Of a stretch of DNA of 45,558 bases, positions 34,306-42,539 are shown piece after piece (the stretch's first letter is position 1; every line of letters begins with the position of its first letter). The notes under the pieces were generated by a model, which saw only the letters and a list, made by a program, of their open reading frames with translations, did no database searches and had not been told where the DNA came from. Where the stretch lies: NCBI GenBank assembly GCA_964603125.1, contig CAZRUA010000014.1:1-45558 (forward strand). Reading direction: 5' to 3'. Origin of the DNA: CAZRUA01 sp964603125. Lineage in GTDB: Bacteria; Bacteroidota; Bacteroidia; B-17B0; Aurantibacillaceae. The translations under genes were made by a program, and so were the position numbers.

Positions 34306-36188
34306 TCCCAAAATACCCAATTTAAACCGAATTTTAATGCCCTTGAATTTTGATAATAGTTGGGAACTAAATTATAGTTACTGCCCATTAATCCTTGATT
34401 TAAGTGCTCAACTTTTACAAAAAAGCAAACTGGTTTGATTCTGAAATTAATAAAGAAATCAATAAAAGTGTAATTGCCTTGTTTAATTTGATTTTGAACG
34501 GTGAATTGATTTAGTGATACATTGTAATTTCTTCCATAATATGAGCTCAAGTAATAAGCTTGCGCCCCTATTTGTAATCTAAGGTTTTTCTTAAACAAAT
34601 CGTTTTCATAATATAACTGAGCGTTTGCAGTGAATTCAGGAACGCTTAAAACACTCTCTTCAGTGCTTTTTTGATAAATTACTTTCGCTGAAAAATTAAA
34701 CTTGCTTAACTTAAAATCTTTAGATAAAATAAGTTTAATATAATTTATTGATGAGTTGAAATTTTTAGAAATGCTATCTATATAAATATAGTTGTTGTAA
34801 TTACTTAAGTTAGCTATAAAACTCAGTTTTTGTTTATGAAGTGCATAAAACAAATCTAACGCATTTGTTTTTTGTGCATTGATGCTTAGGTCCCAATTGT
34901 TAGTATTTGTTTTAACGTGACTTATTTGATAAACGGGATTTGTTTTATCGGTTTTTGCACTCAGTACTAAAGTGTGCATTGTATTAGCGAAACCATAAGC
35001 TAAATAAAAGTTATAATTATTGTTATTATAGCCATTAAAACAATAAGTGCTTTTTGCAGAAAATAGATGGTTTCCAATGACATAGTTTGCGTTAGCTATA
35101 GCAATATCATTAGTAAGTAAAGTATCTTGTTTGGGTTGCTTCAACCAATTTATTTCGTTTAAATATCCTAAGTCAAGATTAAATTTTCCTTTCTCTTTTT
35201 TCAACTCATAAACATATCTTGTATCATTTATAAGTTGTTTAAATGAGGTGCTGTCGTTTAGATTATTGCTGGTAAATGAATTTGGCGAATAGTAAAGTGA
35301 ATCCGCTCCTGAATCAATTAGCTGATAATAATTGCTTTTGTACTTTGCAGTATAAAATATTTTATGATTTGAGGTAGTGTTATTAAAGAATCTCAACCAT
35401 TGTGTTAAACTTATATCAAAGGTTTTATTGTTTCGTTTTGCGGATGATAGGTAAACTGGAATTAAGTCTTTCCCGCCAAATGGATCGGATTTTATTGTGC
35501 TATCGCTTGTAATTCCACCATTTTCTTGATGTTTTAATTTATTATGTAAGATGTAAAAATAATATCCCCAGTTTTCTTTTTTTGTTTTAAAATTAGATGA
35601 GAATAAAACATTGTTTACAAAGCCCAGCTGTTTTTGATAGAATCCATCGCATTTATAACGATTTAGTTGGAGCGTAATATTAACTTTATTTTTTACGTTT
35701 TGTGTATGTAAAAATTTCAACATTTGTTCTTGCCTTTGCCCTGCAACCGCAAATAATGAGGTAAATGGTAAGGGTGAATTATAAAACACTCCTTGTGTTT
35801 CATCAAACATATCTTTACTATAGGGTAGGTTATAATATTGAAAACCTAAATGTGATAGCAATACCGGATTTTGTAACGAATAGCTTGGTAGGCCATGGTT
35901 TCCAAGTAAGCTGTTATTATAATAGTTGTGCCTATCTTTTAAAGTGCTATCATTTGCTTGTTGAATAGTGCTTTTGGAATTTAGAAAAATCTGCTCGTAG
36001 GATTGACTGTAAGTTTGGAATTGTTTTTTTTGTTCGATGTCTTTCTTTTTCCAAGCTAAAGAATCTTTTTCATATTGAATGGTGTCGTTATCAATAATAT
36101 ATAATGGGTATTTTGACTGTGCTAAAATGGTGTTAAACGGCAACAACAAAAAAACAAGTACAACTATTTTATGGAATAGAAATTTCAT
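34302..36188 (-). CDS. Putative porin (Bacteroidota outer-membrane beta barrel)
   Basis: This 628-aa protein has a signal peptide ending LAQSKY (about 24). A linker rich in polar residues (about 30-100) precedes LLSHLGFQYYNLPYSKDMFDETQGVFYNSPLPFTSLFAVAGQRQEQML, a motif of the large putative-porin family (PF14121 type). The rest is alternating aromatic beta strands ending KFGLNWVFWD, the terminal aromatic expected of an outer-membrane strand. Transport substrate unknown. It follows the patatin gene by 20 nt on the same strand, and its stop overlaps tsaB by 4 nt. Confidence 0.87.
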   Translation of the reverse strand: MKFLFHKIVVLVFLLLPFNTILAQSKYPLYIIDNDTIQYEKDSLAWKKKDIEQKKQFQTYSQSYEQIFLNSKSTIQQANDSTLKDRHNYYNNSLLGNHGLPSYSLQNPVLLSHLGFQYYNLPYSKDMFDETQGVFYNSPLPFTSLFAVAGQRQEQMLKFLHTQNVKNKVNITLQLNRYKCDGFYQKQLGFVNNVLFSSNFKTKKENWGYYFYILHNKLKHQENGGITSDSTIKSDPFGGKDLIPVYLSSAKRNNKTFDISLTQWLRFFNNTTSNHKIFYTAKYKSNYYQLIDSGADSLYYSPNSFTSNNLNDSTSFKQLINDTRYVYELKKEKGKFNLDLGYLNEINWLKQPKQDTLLTNDIAIANANYVIGNHLFSAKSTYCFNGYNNNNYNFYLAYGFANTMHTLVLSAKTDKTNPVYQISHVKTNTNNWDLSINAQKTNALDLFYALHKQKLSFIANLSNYNNYIYIDSISKNFNSSINYIKLILSKDFKLSKFNFSAKVIYQKSTEESVLSVPEFTANAQLYYENDLFKKNLRLQIGAQAYYLSSYYGRNYNVSLNQFTVQNQIKQGNYTFIDFFINFRIKPVCFFVKVEHLNQGLMGSNYNLVPNYYQNSRALKFGLNWVFWD

Positions 36189-36208
36189 GTTTTTTGTAGC
36201 AACACTGT

Positions 36209-37240
36209 TTAAAATTTATCAAAGAAATGTGTTTCCACATCAAAAGTTGATTTTGAACCAACAAGTTTGAATTCATTTTCAAGCCAATTACTGGCTGTTT
36301 GACGGCCTTTTTCTTTTAAATCAGTTAGGAAATCCCATGAGGTATTCATTTTACTCGAGTAATTTAATTGTCCTAAAACATCATAACCCGAAATTGTATG
36401 AATAAAAATTTCTCTGTTTATATGGTTGTCAGTTTTAAGTATTCCATTACGAAGTAATTCGTTACGATAGTGAATAAGTTTCATCTCGTTTATTAAAGAG
36501 CTATTAAACGAAATTTCATTTACTCTATCTGAAATGTCACGTGCTGTAGTTGGAACTGATTTTATGTTAATTGAGTTGATTTTAATTAGCACTAGATCTT
36601 TTAAGCCAGTATTTGTAATTAGCGGAAACATTGGTGGGTTACCCATATATCCGCCATCCCAGTAATACTCTCCGTCTATTTCAACAGCTTGAAAAATAAA
36701 TGGTAAACAAGCGGATGCCAAAACAGTATCAACAGTTATTTCTTTATTACTAAATATTTTTGCGCGATTTGTTTTAACATTTGTTGCACAAATAAATAGT
36801 TTTTTATTGTTATAAAGTTGCAACTCTTTAAAGTCAATCAAATCATTTAAAATATCTCTTAAAGGATTATAATTTAAAGGGTTAAAATTATAAGGAGAAA
36901 GAAATTGGCTCATGGCATTAAACATCATGTATCCTGGAGAATTATAGATATCTCCATTACCCATGTATTTATCCCAAGCACTTGGTTTAAAAAGGAATCC
37001 TCCCGAAACCGAAATTTTTCTCCATAATTGTTCCAATAGTTCTTTGGCTCTTTGCGGCCCTCCGGTATGCAAACCATAAGCGCATGTTACCGCATTTACA
37101 GCTCCGGCACTTGTTCCGCACATTGCATCCGCAACAATTTCGTCAACCTCAAGTAATCTGTCTAAAACACCCCAAGTAAAAGCGCCATGAGCTCCTCCAC
37201 CTTGCAAAGCAATACCAACTTTTTTAATTTCTGCCGACAT
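36209..37240 (-). CDS. Patatin-like phospholipase
   Basis: This 343-aa lipid acyl hydrolase has the oxyanion hole GGGAHGAF (14-21), nucleophile S44 in GTSAG, and catalytic D195 in DGGYMGNPP, the patatin Ser-Asp dyad. There is no signal peptide or transmembrane segment, so it is probably cytoplasmic or membrane peripheral. Length is that of stand-alone bacterial patatins; there is no fused POTRA/barrel. It lies 20 nt upstream of the porin gene and is probably cotranscribed; the link to porin function is not obvious. Confidence 0.93.
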   Translation of the reverse strand: MSAEIKKVGIALQGGGAHGAFTWGVLDRLLEVDEIVADAMCGTSAGAVNAVTCAYGLHTGGPQRAKELLEQLWRKISVSGGFLFKPSAWDKYMGNGDIYNSPGYMMFNAMSQFLSPYNFNPLNYNPLRDILNDLIDFKELQLYNNKKLFICATNVKTNRAKIFSNKEITVDTVLASACLPFIFQAVEIDGEYYWDGGYMGNPPMFPLITNTGLKDLVLIKINSINIKSVPTTARDISDRVNEISFNSSLINEMKLIHYRNELLRNGILKTDNHINREIFIHTISGYDVLGQLNYSSKMNTSWDFLTDLKEKGRQTASNWLENEFKLVGSKSTFDVETHFFDKF

Positions 37241-37409
37241 AATTTATTTTTCTTTTCACTATTAAGAAGGTTTAAATGTAACAAAATTTCTTAGTAAAAA
37301 TGAATTATTTCGACGTTTAAAATTGAAATAATTGTTTGATTTCACAAGTTAAAAGCCTACCTTAGCCTGTAATATTTTGAAAGGTTAATAAACAGTTTGT
37401 ATAAGTTTC

Positions 37410-38933
37410 GTGAGTATCTACACCCAAAAACAATATTGGAAAATCGGATTGCTAATAACTGCTGTTCTGATAATAATAGCCTCGCTTTGGTACACCAATA
37501 GTTTAGTAAAAAAAATTGCGGACGAAGAGCGCTCCAAAGTAAAGTTATGGGCCGATGCCGTTAAAAATAAAGCAAAACTAGTTAAGTTTACAAATGAACT
37601 TTTCACAAAAATAAAGGCAGAAGAGTTTAAAAAGGCTGAGTTATATGCTGAGGCATCAAGACAAATAGTTGCAGATAACGTCGATATTTCGTTCATTATA
37701 AAGGTGCTTCAAAGCAATACTACTGTGCCTGTAATTGTTACAGATGAAAAAGGAAACTTTTTAGATGAACGTGGAAAGATACGTGGTGTTCGTAATATTG
37801 ATACTTTGCATGAGAAGGACACTGCTTATATAAGCAAAGAATTGGCTGAGATGAAAAAAGTGAATAAGCCAATAGAAATCGTTTATTATAAAGGGAAAAC
37901 GAACCTGCTGTATTACAAGGATAGCAAGGTTTTTGGAGATATTAAATTAGTTTTTGATAGTTTAGTTAAATCTTTTATATCCGAAGTTGCTGTTAATTCG
38001 GCTAGTGTACCGGTAATTTATACAGATAGTACTCGTAAAAACATTATTGCTTCGGGTAATGTTGATTCAACGGTTTTAAATAATCCAGCTGAAGTGCTTG
38101 CAAAGATAGGCGAAATGGCAAAGCAAAACACTCCAATTGAAATTGATTTTGGTGGAGGTTCAAAGAATTTTATTTTTTATGAAGAAAGTTTTTTACTTAC
38201 TCAATTAAAGTATTATCCATATGTTCAATTTGGAGTGATAGGTGTTTTTATGCTTATTGCTTATGCATTATTTAGTACTGCAAGAAGAAACGAACAAAAT
38301 CAGGTTTGGGTGGGTATGAGCAAGGAAACAGCGCATCAACTCGGAACCCCACTTTCATCATTAATGGCTTGGGTAGAATATTTAAAGGATAAAGGAATTG
38401 ATGAAGAAACAATTAAAGAAATTAATCGAGACGTAGATAGATTAAATACTATAACAGAGCGTTTTTCAAAAATTGGTTCAAAGCCTTCTCTACAAAGCGA
38501 GAATATAGCCGAGGTAATGCAGCATGCTTTGGATTACATTAAAACGCGTTCTTCAAGAAATGTTGAATTTATTTTTGAGAATCAAGCCTCTGATAAAACT
38601 TTAGCTAGAATTAGTGTGCCTTTGTTTGAATGGGTGATTGAAAACATTACTAAAAATGCAATTGATGCAATGGATGGTAAAGGAACTATTAAAACAGTGA
38701 TATCAGATGCTATGCAGTTTGTATATATTGATATTAGTGATACAGGAAAGGGAATACCAAAAGGTAAATCAAAAACTGTTTTTGAACCTGGTTTTACCAC
38801 CAAACAAAGAGGCTGGGGCTTAGGCTTGTCGTTATGTAAACGAATTATTGAATCGTATCACGAAGGTCAAATTTTTGTTAAGCAAACCGAAACAAACAAA
38901 GGAACAACTTTTAGGATTGTTTTAAAGAAATAA
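37410..38933 (+). CDS. Sensor histidine kinase with duplicated extracytoplasmic module
   Basis: This 507-aa kinase has membrane helices at about 11-31 and 271-291. The region between holds two related units (about 106-170 and 200-260), each with VPVI-x-TD ... KPIEI/TPIEI ... Y(Y/E) pattern. The cytoplasmic part has the H box SKETAHQLGTPLSSL (H309), N box ENITKNAIDAMDG (N412, N416), G1 DTGKGIP (444-450) and GWGLGLSL (468-475). Start is GTG at 37410; an in-frame TAA at 37389-37391 and no ATG between make it the best choice. No response regulator lies beside it. Its final 23 nt overlap the converging aroK. Confidence 0.93.
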   Translation: MSIYTQKQYWKIGLLITAVLIIIASLWYTNSLVKKIADEERSKVKLWADAVKNKAKLVKFTNELFTKIKAEEFKKAELYAEASRQIVADNVDISFIIKVLQSNTTVPVIVTDEKGNFLDERGKIRGVRNIDTLHEKDTAYISKELAEMKKVNKPIEIVYYKGKTNLLYYKDSKVFGDIKLVFDSLVKSFISEVAVNSASVPVIYTDSTRKNIIASGNVDSTVLNNPAEVLAKIGEMAKQNTPIEIDFGGGSKNFIFYEESFLLTQLKYYPYVQFGVIGVFMLIAYALFSTARRNEQNQVWVGMSKETAHQLGTPLSSLMAWVEYLKDKGIDEETIKEINRDVDRLNTITERFSKIGSKPSLQSENIAEVMQHALDYIKTRSSRNVEFIFENQASDKTLARISVPLFEWVIENITKNAIDAMDGKGTIKTVISDAMQFVYIDISDTGKGIPKGKSKTVFEPGFTTKQRGWGLGLSLCKRIIESYHEGQIFVKQTETNKGTTFRIVLKK

Positions 38934-39441
38934 TTTTTTCTACCTCTGTTGCTAAATCATCAAGTTTAATATTTATTGCAGGAAAAACTACATGAGCCTT
39001 TTCGTAAAAAGGTTTTCGTTTATTTAACAAAGATTCAATTTTAGCTTTCATTTCTTCTTCATTCAAGTTCTTAAACAATGGTCTTGGATTGTTTGATTTG
39101 TGTAAGCGTTTGAATAAGGCTTCCGAATTGGCTTGCAAGTATATTACCGTACCTTTTTTTAAAACAAGTTTCATGGTGTCAAAAAAGCAAACTGTTCCTC
39201 CACCCAGCGAAACGATTGTGTTTCTGTTGTTTTTTATTATTTCTTCAAGTGTTTTACGTTCTAATTTTCTAAAGTAATCTTCACCTTCTAACTCAAAAAT
39301 TTGTTCAACAGATTTGTTATTTGAGCGTTCTATTTCAATATCTAAGTCAAGAAAGTTCATTTTTAATCGATTGGCTAAACGCTTGCCAATAGTGCTTTTC
39401 CCCGATCCGGGCATTCCGATTAAAAAAAATAAATTGCTCAT
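38911..39441 (-). CDS. aroK: Shikimate kinase
   Basis: This 176-aa kinase phosphorylates shikimate in aromatic amino acid synthesis. P-loop GMPGSGKST (9-17), DLDIEIER (about 32-39), FRKLERKTLEEI, SLGGGTV and the lid NPRPLF are all present, with R-x-x-F-Y-E near the end. The ATG at 39441 shares one base with the stop of the gene upstream (TAATG), so translation may be coupled. Its 3' end overlaps the histidine kinase by 23 nt. Confidence 0.96.
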   Translation of the reverse strand: MSNLFFLIGMPGSGKSTIGKRLANRLKMNFLDLDIEIERSNNKSVEQIFELEGEDYFRKLERKTLEEIIKNNRNTIVSLGGGTVCFFDTMKLVLKKGTVIYLQANSEALFKRLHKSNNPRPLFKNLNEEEMKAKIESLLNKRKPFYEKAHVVFPAINIKLDDLATEVEKIISLKQS

Positions 39442-39908
39442 TAGTTTGGAAAATAGTGAAAACTATTATCATCATTAATTATACCGAAGTTTATACTTAT
39501 TAGTCTTCCTTTTTCAAAATATAAATCAACAAGTATATCGTCAAAGCTTATCCTTTTTTCGCCCCAATTGTGGGTTTCGGTATCACTTACTTTATAGCCG
39601 TTTGCTTTAAAAAGTTCAATGATTTCATTTTCTTTTAAATCAAATACAAGCGTATTAAATAAAATAGTTTCTTCATTTTCTATTTCAACACTTGTAAATG
39701 CGTAATTACTGTTTGCATCAAAAAAAAGAGAATAACCTTTTTCCCAATAGTGCATAATAAATGAATTGTTGTTAAGAATATCGTCGAGTAAATTTTCGGT
39801 TTCGTCGGGTTCACCAAAAATTAATTTAGCCTCATTAAGTAAAGAGCCAAATTTAAGAGGGCCTAAACCTTCCATTGGTTTTACTTCGAGTATTATATTT
39901 TGGCTCAT
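39441..39908 (-). CDS. Small conserved cytoplasmic protein of unknown function
   Basis: This is a 155-aa protein from the ATG at 39908; a longer frame reaches 39965 but adds a hydrophobic stretch (FFLLLPNFYAFLGY) that overlaps the region upstream of the tRNA promoter and is unconvincing. It has no membrane segment and is rich in acidic residues. A beta-strand pattern is visible (LEVKPMEGLGPLKFGSLLNEAKLIFGEPDE; DILVDLYFEKGRLISINFG), with similarity in style to SMI1/KNR4 or DUF-type small proteins, but I make no family call. It sits directly before aroK with a 1-nt overlap. Confidence 0.72.
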   Translation of the reverse strand: MSQNIILEVKPMEGLGPLKFGSLLNEAKLIFGEPDETENLLDDILNNNSFIMHYWEKGYSLFFDANSNYAFTSVEIENEETILFNTLVFDLKENEIIELFKANGYKVSDTETHNWGEKRISFDDILVDLYFEKGRLISINFGIINDDNSFHYFPN

Positions 39909-39998
39909 GAATAGTGAATTATACCCTAAAAATGCATAAAAATTGGGTAAAAGCAAAAAAAACACCTAAAATCACTATTAATTATTTTGTCGAAAATT

Positions 39999-40028
39999 TT
40001 GTAATATTGAAAAATGCTTTTATATTTG
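39999..40028 (+). promoter_or_regulatory. Full Bacteroidota promoter of tRNA-Lys
   Basis: A TTG at 39999-40001 and a TATATTTG box at 40021-40028 are separated by 19 nt, matching the phylum's -33/-7 consensus. The transcript would start near 40032, 41 nt ahead of the tRNA. It is the best promoter in the window. Confidence 0.82.
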
Positions 40029-40072
40029 CACCCCGATTTGGAAAAATCTGTAAAACGAAATTTCAAAATCAT

Positions 40073-40145
40073 GATTCCGTAGCTCAGCTGGTAGAGCATT
40101 ACACTTTTAATGTAAGGGTCCTGGGTTCGAATCCCAGCGGGATCA
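40073..40145 (+). tRNA. trnK: tRNA-Lys (anticodon UUU)
   Basis: A complete cloverleaf is visible. The acceptor stem pairs GATTCCG (40073-40079) with CGGGATC (40138-40144), with one T-G pair and discriminator A40145. The D stem is GCTC/GAGC, the anticodon stem is TTACA/TGTAA with loop CTTTTAA (anticodon TTT at 40106-40108), and the T arm is CTGGG-TTCGAAT-CCCAG. CCA is not encoded (CAAAA follows). It is read from the promoter at 39999 and ends at the terminator at 40148. Confidence 0.98.
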
Positions 40146-40147
40146 CA

Positions 40148-40178
40148 AAAAAAGCCTCGAATTTTTCGAGGCTTTTTT
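40148..40178 (+). terminator. Terminator after tRNA-Lys, probably bidirectional
   Basis: A 14-bp stem with arms 40148-40161 and 40165-40178, GCCTCGAA / TTCGAGGC flanked by A6 and T6, and a 3-nt loop. The T-run serves the tRNA; the A-run, read on the other strand, should also end the OmpA gene that stops at 40200. Confidence 0.92.
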
Positions 40179-40199
40179 GTTGAATTAATTTTAATTCCA

Positions 40200-42260
40200 T
40201 TATTCTGTTTCTGTGGTGCTTTCATCCACACCTTCTCCACTAACTTTTGGCTTATAAAGAGGGATTTCAATATTCGGTTTGTTAGGGTCTTTATATTCCC
40301 ACGATAAAATTCGAAACATGGTTCTACGATTTTTCTGATGTAATGCATCTTTTCCTTGTTTTGTTTTCTCTTTAGCAATTACAACATCTTTAATTAAAAG
40401 TTTGTGCTTGCCCCAACCAATAGGAACCATTCGTTCTTTTGCTATTCCTTTCGAAACTAAATAATCAACACAAGATCGAGCCCTTCTAATAGAAAGAGTA
40501 TCATTGTCTTTCACGCTTCCTCGCGAATCGGTATGAGAAGATAATTCTATTTTTAATGTAGGGTTTTGTATTAATAAATTATACAAGTAGTTTAACGAAT
40601 CTTTAGAGGAAGGTAGTAAATCCCACTTGTTTACTTCATATAATACTTCAGGAAAATGAATTTCTCCCAAAGGAACGGGTTCAAGATAAAACTCTTTTAT
40701 AAAATTAGTGGATTTTTTTAAGTCGATGGTAGAAACCAATGCTGTATCATTAGAGTTGAAGTATCCTTGCGGAGCTTTTATTGATTTTAAATTACCACCA
40801 GCAACTGTATACATTTTATATAAAGCGTCTTGTTGTAATTCCATTTTAAACTTTCCATTTGCATCTGTGTAAATTTTTTCGGTTTTGCCATTGTTTCCAA
40901 TAACTACAATTTCACAATTTCCTATAGCGCTTGAGTCTTTTTCGTTTTTAACCACAACGTCAATTATGCTGATTATTTTAGGTAATACAAAACTCCAAAT
41001 ATCATCGTTGCCCTTACCGCCTTCTCTGTTAGATGAAAGATAACCTTTATCATTATTTGCTTGGAAAATAATTCCAAAATCATCATAAGGAGAGTTCATG
41101 GGATACATTAAGTTTACTGGTTTGCCCATTACCTTATTTTCTTTTGATATTTCAACTTTGTAGATATCTAAGCCCCCCAATCCAAAAAGTCCATCGGTTG
41201 AGTAATAAAGTGTTTTTCCATCATCATGCAAAAATGGATAACCTTCGTTACCACTTGTGTTTATTTCGGGACCAAGGTTTACAGGAATTCCCCAGCTTTT
41301 GGTTTTTTTATCGTACTCACATTTCCATAAATCATGGTGCCCGTAACTACCTGACATATTAGATGAAAACACTAAAATGTTTCCGTCTTTTGAGAGGCTT
41401 GGATGGCGAAAATCAATGGTATCAATGTTCATGGGTAAGCTTTCGGGTTTACCCCAACTCGGCCCAATTTTTTTACTCATGTAAAGATGACATCTGTTTT
41501 TACCAATTTTTTTATCTTCTTCACAACGAGTAAAAATCATAAAATCGGCTTTACGACTAACAATAGCCGCCCCTTCATTTAAATTCGAATTAATTTCCTC
41601 TGAAAAATCGTTGCTTGGTGTACTCCATTTTCCATCTTTCGATAGTGTTGCACTAAATATATCGGAATGTGCTTGTCCATTAGTTTTGTCTGCATCGCCT
41701 AAAGCACCTGTGCGTGTGGTAGTGAAGTATATTTTGTTGTATTTTTTATAATCGGCAAAAGATGGAGCAAAATCCTCATCCTTTGAATTAAGAGAAACCA
41801 TGTTTTCAACTACATGACGTGTAGGATTGTTTAACCATTGTTGTGCATTTTGGCAAGAGGTTATTTGTTGTTTAGTCTCAGTGCTTGATGGAACTAATGC
41901 CTGATATTTCATATATAAGTCAATAGCTTCGTTGTATTTTTTGTGCGTTTTTTTTATTGTGGCTAAATGATAATAACTAATAGGGTCGTTATATTTTGCG
42001 GCAATTGCTTTGTTGTAGTAGGTTTCTGAACTGTTGTAATCAGATATATGGCGATAACATTCGGCAATTTGAAACAAGTAATATGATTTTCTATCTGTGT
42101 TTCTTACTTTTTCATATGCTTTTTTGTAAAGATCTATTGCGCCGTAAAATTCTTTGGCATAAAATGATTTGTCGGCTTCTTTAGCGAAATTTTTTTGTGC
42201 GATTACTCTTGTATTCAACAAGATGATTAAAGCGCAACTAAGACGAATTATTTTTTTCAT
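40200..42260 (-). CDS. TPR/PD40/OmpA protein, PorE-like architecture
   Basis: This 686-aa exported protein has a signal peptide (1-22, ending VIAQKN). TPR-like helices span about 25-150 (FYGAIDLYKKAYEKV, YNSSETYYNKAIAAKYNDPISYYHLATIKK), then WD40-like PD40 beta-propeller blades at about 160-430 (DFAPSFADYKKYNKIYFTTTR, RHPSLSKDGNILVFSSNMSG, GYPFLHDDGKTLYYSTDG). A carboxypeptidase-regulatory-like domain (about 435-510) and an OmpA domain (about 555-665, LSSHTDSRGSVKDNDTLSIRRARSCVDYLVSKGI, NRRTMFRI) complete it. This order is that of T9SS component PorE and of several paralogues. PorE is a lipoprotein; no lipobox is seen here, so a paralogue is more likely. Envelope-anchored to peptidoglycan. 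Confidence 0.9.
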   Translation of the reverse strand: MKKIIRLSCALIILLNTRVIAQKNFAKEADKSFYAKEFYGAIDLYKKAYEKVRNTDRKSYYLFQIAECYRHISDYNSSETYYNKAIAAKYNDPISYYHLATIKKTHKKYNEAIDLYMKYQALVPSSTETKQQITSCQNAQQWLNNPTRHVVENMVSLNSKDEDFAPSFADYKKYNKIYFTTTRTGALGDADKTNGQAHSDIFSATLSKDGKWSTPSNDFSEEINSNLNEGAAIVSRKADFMIFTRCEEDKKIGKNRCHLYMSKKIGPSWGKPESLPMNIDTIDFRHPSLSKDGNILVFSSNMSGSYGHHDLWKCEYDKKTKSWGIPVNLGPEINTSGNEGYPFLHDDGKTLYYSTDGLFGLGGLDIYKVEISKENKVMGKPVNLMYPMNSPYDDFGIIFQANNDKGYLSSNREGGKGNDDIWSFVLPKIISIIDVVVKNEKDSSAIGNCEIVVIGNNGKTEKIYTDANGKFKMELQQDALYKMYTVAGGNLKSIKAPQGYFNSNDTALVSTIDLKKSTNFIKEFYLEPVPLGEIHFPEVLYEVNKWDLLPSSKDSLNYLYNLLIQNPTLKIELSSHTDSRGSVKDNDTLSIRRARSCVDYLVSKGIAKERMVPIGWGKHKLLIKDVVIAKEKTKQGKDALHQKNRRTMFRILSWEYKDPNKPNIEIPLYKPKVSGEGVDESTTETE

Positions 42261-42435
42261 GTTATTAATGATTTAAATTTTAGGCAATACAATGCCATTA
42301 ACATTTTTATGTGTTTTGTGGATAATAAGTGAATTGATAAGCTATTGTAGTTTAGTTAGCCTTTACCTTTGGCAGATAACTAAGGTGGCATGTTGATGCG
42401 CATATGCTGTTTTATACTATGATTTCTTAATTGCA

Positions 42436-42489
42436 TTTATAAAGAGTTTTATAGTAGAAAACAAATTGGTAACAGTGCTTTATAAAGAG
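42436..42489. repeat. Two copies of an 11-bp AT-rich motif before the MFS gene
   Basis: TTTATAAAGAG occurs at 42436-42446 and 42479-42489, 43 bp apart start to start; the second copy includes the palindrome CTTTATAAAG (42478-42487). They lie upstream of the candidate MFS promoter and could be regulator sites, but AT-rich sequence makes chance likely. Nothing else coding was seen in 42261-42539. Confidence 0.3.
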
Positions 42490-42514
42490 CATAATATTTA
42501 TCATTTACTTTATT

Positions 42515-42522
42515 TATGTTTG
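42515..42522 (+). promoter_or_regulatory. -7 box for the MFS exporter gene
   Basis: TATGTTTG (followed by C) matches TAnnTTTG, ending 17 nt before the ATG at 42540. No -33 TTG is clear. Confidence 0.4.
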
Positions 42523-42539
42523 CATTAAAATTTAGTTAG

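Noticed and set aside
37402..37412. TAAGTTTC box next to the GTG start of the histidine kinase
   Set aside because: Imperfect match, and it would place the transcript start after the GTG, so I do not call a promoter.
39914..40378. Open frames on both strands across the tRNA-Lys region
   Set aside because: These peptides are translations of the tRNA and its antisense (the well-known VAQLVEH and PAGIRTQ patterns), not genes.
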